In this document: one piece after another, positions 7,777-10,751 of the stretch | How positions within the stretch are numbered: position 1 is the stretch's first letter | Layout of the letters: every line of letters starts with the position of its first letter | NCBI GenBank assembly: GCA_903822375.1 | Contig: CAIJOU010000255.1 | Span: 1 to 10,751, forward strand | Source: Candidatus Hydrogenedentota bacterium | GTDB taxonomy: Bacteria > Hydrogenedentota > Hydrogenedentia > Hydrogenedentales > CAITNO01 | Direction of reading: 5' to 3' | DNA: 10,751 nucleotides | The notes under the pieces: model-generated | Database searches by the model: none | Told to the model about the DNA's origin: nothing | Seen by the model: only the letters and a program-made list of their open reading frames with translations | Translations under genes and position numbers: made by a program

Positions 7777-9255
7777 CTAGACAGCAACGTCATCCAGGAA
7801 CAGGGCAGGAAGAAGCGTCAAATAGTCGTCAAAGATGCTTCTAAGGGCTTGTTCCTCCAATCCAATCATCTTCATTGCCACCCGGCATTCGTCCAGACTT
7901 TCATCGTCCATGGCCCCCGATTTCATGGCGCGATCCGCCATGACATTGCCAATACTGACAACGGCCGAGAAATCGGACGAATTCTGTGCCTGTTCTGGAA
8001 AATGGTGTGAACGAATGGCCTCCGCAAACTCTACGGGGAGATGCCAGTGTTTCGCCAGTTCATACCCCGCGACCGAGTGCGGCATGCCCACCAATTCATT
8101 CTCTTGGATAAGCAAACCGATGCCTCTTGTGTCAACATCGGTTTGCACATAGTGCTGAGGCAGAATCTCAAACAGTACAATGCGACCAATATCGTGCAGT
8201 AGCCCGGCGGTGTAAAAATCCTCATCTCTCCCCATTCCGCAGCGTTCCGCAAGAAGCGATGCGGCCTTGGCACAGCACAGAGCGTCGGTCCAGTATCCTT
8301 GAAGAGAGAACCGCTGCCAATGACTGTACGGAAGTATCGTGTCCGCGGCACTCACAAGCGTACAGGCCTTTTCGGGCCCCAACAGCCGGATGGCCTGCCG
8401 AAGTGAATACACTTGCCCTGTCTGGCCAAATGGCTCGGCGTTTGCCAAAGCAAGCAACCGGGCGGCCATCAGCGGGTCCAGCTTCATTATTCGGGCAAGG
8501 TTCTCTTCGTTAACACTCCCCGTGGCCATTGCCTGCTGAAGAAGATAATTGGAACCGGGAACCAATGGAAGCGAGGAGACCTGTCCAATCATTTTCACGA
8601 TGTCGGGTGCCTGGAGCGGACGCAATTCATGCGATGCCGCCCTAACTGCGATTGGGGCTGGTTCATTGGAAACGTGACCCGCTTCACTTTCCCCGCCCCA
8701 CAATCGCTCGATGGCCCATTCGATGTCGAGTTGCTCGGCAAAGACGGGTTTTGTCCTCAATCCGGTCAACTTGGATATCTCGCGGATGGTATCGTCATCC
8801 AAAGGACACGCCATGGCCACCGTCAACAACCGCCCCAACCGGTCTATGGGCAGCGCCAGTCGTTCCTCGGCAAATTCCTTGGAGACAAGGGCGGCAACGC
8901 TTGAATCGATTTTGTACTGACGCAGATTCAGGCTGGGGATTCCGGGCTGCTGCGCCATGAAATTCACAAAGATCTCCGGACGCAGGAAACTCAATTCAAT
9001 CAGAGCGTCAACCGTTCTGCCCCCATGTGCCCGCTGATAAACGAGGGCTCTTCGGAGTTGATCCCGGGTGACCAATCCGGCATCCAAGAAACGTCGGCTG
9101 ACCGTCGCCTCGGCCAACTGCCGTTGCCATGTATAGATTTGATCGGGGCTGACACCGTACTCGTCGCTCAGTTCGGTCAGCGGAACATCATCTTCCGTAT
9201 GTCGCTTGACTATTCGGACCTTCTCTGCATTCGTCAAGTCGGTCATGGCCTCCAT
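7777..9255 (-). CDS. HTH-MshEN-HDOD fusion protein, putative c-di-GMP-responsive regulator
   Basis: The 492-residue product has three recognisable parts. Residues 6-49 are a transposase-helper type helix-turn-helix ('NAEKVRIVKRH', then 'LSDEYGVSPDQIYTWQRQL'), as in IS3/IS66 orfA-like proteins. Residues 51-186 are an MshEN/T2SSE_N domain: two 24-residue motifs at 51-74 and 80-103, separated by exactly five residues. Each ends in Gln (Q74, Q103), with the hydrophobic positions kept and G60 present in the first. The RLG opening is replaced by TVS and RTV. The later part, LALPIDRLGRLLTVAMACPLDD, is typical of GspE N-domains. After a linker (188-218), residues 222-440 form an HDOD domain with GLLHDIG (H354-D355), H393 and H417-H418. 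There are no membrane segments, so it is cytoplasmic. The start may be M1 (9255) or M4 (9246): a GGAGG lies only two bases before M4, while M1 has no site. No ATPase domain is present, so it is not a pilus motor. DNA binding and ligand binding are inferred. Confidence 0.92.
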   Translation of the reverse strand: MEAMTDLTNAEKVRIVKRHTEDDVPLTELSDEYGVSPDQIYTWQRQLAEATVSRRFLDAGLVTRDQLRRALVYQRAHGGRTVDALIELSFLRPEIFVNFMAQQPGIPSLNLRQYKIDSSVAALVSKEFAEERLALPIDRLGRLLTVAMACPLDDDTIREISKLTGLRTKPVFAEQLDIEWAIERLWGGESEAGHVSNEPAPIAVRAASHELRPLQAPDIVKMIGQVSSLPLVPGSNYLLQQAMATGSVNEENLARIMKLDPLMAARLLALANAEPFGQTGQVYSLRQAIRLLGPEKACTLVSAADTILPYSHWQRFSLQGYWTDALCCAKAASLLAERCGMGRDEDFYTAGLLHDIGRIVLFEILPQHYVQTDVDTRGIGLLIQENELVGMPHSVAGYELAKHWHLPVEFAEAIRSHHFPEQAQNSSDFSAVVSIGNVMADRAMKSGAMDDESLDECRVAMKMIGLEEQALRSIFDDYLTLLPALFLDDVAV

Positions 9256-9278
9256 GTGTTAGAGAAGATTGGTAAATC

Positions 9279-9306
9279 ATTATAGCACTCTATATCGCCC
9301 TGTGAA
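9279..9306 (-). promoter_or_regulatory. Sigma-70 type promoter with extended -10 for the HTH-MshEN-HDOD gene
   Basis: On the minus strand, TTCACA (9301-9306, five of six matches to TTGACA) is followed by a 16 bp spacer and TATAAT (9279-9284, perfect). TGC directly before the hexamer makes an extended -10 (TGCTATAAT). Transcription would start near 9272, leaving a short leader of about 17-26 bases. This is the best promoter in the window and suggests substantial basal expression. Confidence 0.65.
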
Positions 9307-9391
9307 CGAGTCCGCCCACGAACCGCGAGACTGAAAACACCTCCGATTCTCGAGATAACGTGCAATTCACCTATTCCTTACACAGGCCGGT

Positions 9392-9412
9392 CTTCGGGAG
9401 CTTTTGCCGAAG
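9392..9412. repeat. Inverted repeat between the divergent HDOD and sialidase genes
   Basis: CTTCGG (9392-9397) and CCGAAG (9407-9412) form a perfect 6 bp inverted repeat with a 9-base centre, about 90 bases before the sialidase-like start. An 8 bp palindrome TCTCGAGA lies nearby at 9348-9355. Either could be an operator in this 248-base divergent region, which otherwise holds nothing I recognise. The repeats are short enough to occur by chance. Confidence 0.25.
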
Positions 9413-9503
9413 CAGTGGCCACGGCCCTGATTGACAACGGCCACCCTCCTCGTGTTCCATGGAGGGGTGAATCATCCCCGACAACGATTCACGGAAGGCT
9501 GTC

Positions 9504-10751
9504 ATGAATGCATTGATTATGCTGGCAATGACAATTCTAGTCGCGGCACCTGCATCCCAATCCGATTACGCCTTCTTCGCGCAGGACACGATTGCCTCGC
9601 ACGGGGACGGGTGGAACCACGGCCTGCCGTGCATGGCACGCCTTTCGGACGAGAGCATCCTCGTCGTGTGGGCGCGCTACAAGCCGGATTCCAGCGATTT
9701 CGCCGTGGTCGGCGTCAGTTCGCGCGACGGGTTGTGCCGGTGGACCGAACATAAGGTGCTGATTGACCATCCAGGCCTGCTCGATGCCGACCCAAGCATT
9801 GTGGTGTTGGACAGGGCTGTGCTGGTCACCTGCACCACCGTGGACTTTTCGGAGGGCATTCGCACTTCCAAGACATGGTGTGTGCGCAGCGAGGACTACG
9901 GCAGGCACTGGGGCGAGCTGTACGAGATTCCCATGAACCATCGCTACACCTGCGGGAAATGCCACCGCGCGGTGCGTCTTCCGTCGGGCACGCTGCTGCT
10001 GGGTTACTCGTGGGACGTGCCCTGCGAGCAGGGCAGGACGCTGCAGGAAGAGGGCCAAATGGACCTGCGTGCCGGGGTGATGCGCTCGACCGATAACGGC
10101 CTGACATGGACCAACGGCGGCGACACCACCGCCACCTATGAACGGTTGAACGGCGGCGCGGTCTCGGGAACAGATGAGCCCGCCCTTGTGGTACTCGATG
10201 ACGGTTCTGTTTACATGCTCATGCGCACCGGCGCGAAGGCCCTGTACGAGGCGCACAGCACCGACGAGGGCCTGACCTGGCATGACATTCAGCCAAGTCC
10301 TTTGCGCGGCACGAACGCTCCCGCGGCCCTAGGCCGTTTCGAGGCTGGCGGACACAAGGGTATCTGGTGCGTGTGGGACAACGCCGCCGACCGCTTTCCC
10401 CTGTGCGCGGCCGCGTCCTTTGACGGCTGCAAGACTTGGACCGCGCCCCGGGACATCGGCTTTCCCTATACTGGACAGGCGTCCTACCCCTCCTGCGAGC
10501 AGGCTCCCGACGGCACCCTGCTCGCGGTGTGGCAGCAGGACGTGCCCGGTGGCCGTGACCTGCGTTGCGCCCGCTTCAGCGCGGCGTGGCTGCTCGGTGG
10601 CAACGTCGCGGTGGCCACGGCGGCGAAACCCGCCACCATCGTGCTGTTCGGCGAATCCACCACGGCCCCGCGCGGCACGCTGATTAATTTCGCAAAGCTG
10701 CTGGAACAGGACCTTCCCGCCAGGGGGGTTGTCCCCACGATTATCAATGCC
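9504..10751 (+). CDS. Secreted sialidase-like beta-propeller fused to an SGNH/GDSL hydrolase (partial, 3' end beyond the window)
   Basis: The 416 visible residues begin with a short hydrophobic signal peptide (residues 2-18, AAPAS cleavage region) that lacks the usual basic start. Residues about 30-365 resemble BNR/exo-alpha-sialidase propellers. Asp-boxes (SxDxGxTW) are seen at 129-136 (SEDYGRHW), 195-202 (STDNGLTW) and 252-259 (STDEGLTW), with degenerate ones at 73-80 and 305-312. The strings 'CHRAVRLPSGTLLLGYSWD' and 'TDEPALVVLDDGSVYMLMRT' fit this family. From about residue 377 a second domain starts with ATIVLFGESTTAPRG, block I of SGNH hydrolases, where the usual GDS is GES (G383-E384-S385, S385 the candidate nucleophile). 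The rest is off the window. GGAAGG five bases before the ATG supports the start. A role in glycan breakdown, glycosidase plus esterase (for example removing O-acetyl groups), is plausible, but neither activity can be confirmed: the sialidase Arg triad is not evident to me. Confidence 0.87.
   Translation, partial: MNALIMLAMTILVAAPASQSDYAFFAQDTIASHGDGWNHGLPCMARLSDESILVVWARYKPDSSDFAVVGVSSRDGLCRWTEHKVLIDHPGLLDADPSIVVLDRAVLVTCTTVDFSEGIRTSKTWCVRSEDYGRHWGELYEIPMNHRYTCGKCHRAVRLPSGTLLLGYSWDVPCEQGRTLQEEGQMDLRAGVMRSTDNGLTWTNGGDTTATYERLNGGAVSGTDEPALVVLDDGSVYMLMRTGAKALYEAHSTDEGLTWHDIQPSPLRGTNAPAALGRFEAGGHKGIWCVWDNAADRFPLCAAASFDGCKTWTAPRDIGFPYTGQASYPSCEQAPDGTLLAVWQQDVPGGRDLRCARFSAAWLLGGNVAVATAAKPATIVLFGESTTAPRGTLINFAKLLEQDLPARGVVPTIINA

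Noticed and set aside
9431..9436. Perfect TTGACA ahead of the sialidase-like gene
   Set aside because: No hexamer resembling TATAAT occurs at 16-18 bp downstream, so it cannot be called a promoter on sequence alone.

Overview
The window comes from a Gram-negative-type (diderm), GC-rich bacterium. Two genes form a TamA/TamB-like outer-membrane assembly pair. The + strand ends in a secreted sialidase-like protein fused to an SGNH hydrolase, an architecture I associate with Planctomycetota, Lentisphaerota and Hydrogenedentota-like lineages. That placement is an inference from gene style only; there is no rRNA or other marker to anchor it.

Layout. Positions 1-5846 (minus strand) hold a two-gene operon: tamA-like (601 aa, TTG start) followed one base later by tamB-like, which runs off the left edge after 1346 visible residues. 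Positions 5847-6351 are a divergent intergenic region with a candidate promoter for tamA and a run of strong stem-loops ahead of the next gene. Positions 6352-7443 (+) encode a REC-HD-GYP response regulator, a predicted c-di-GMP phosphodiesterase. Positions 7444-7776 are a convergent gap with no gene I can support. Positions 7777-9255 (minus) encode an unusual three-part protein: a transposase-type helix-turn-helix, an MshEN/T2SSE_N c-di-GMP-binding-type domain, and an HDOD domain. It has its own good sigma-70 type promoter with an extended -10. Positions 9504-10751 (+) hold the 5' part of the secreted sialidase-like/SGNH gene, cut by the right edge.

How the genes may work together. The Tam pair would act in envelope or outer-membrane assembly. 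The REC-HD-GYP gene and the HTH-MshEN-HDOD gene lie tail to tail. One is predicted to degrade c-di-GMP, and the other carries the 24-5-24 residue spacing of the tandem MshEN c-di-GMP-binding motif. The main hypothesis from this window is that the second protein is a one-component c-di-GMP-responsive regulator, with a DNA-binding head recruited from an insertion-sequence transposase helper and an HDOD output or adaptor, working alongside the neighbouring phosphodiesterase. The sialidase/SGNH gene looks like an independent glycan-degradation function.
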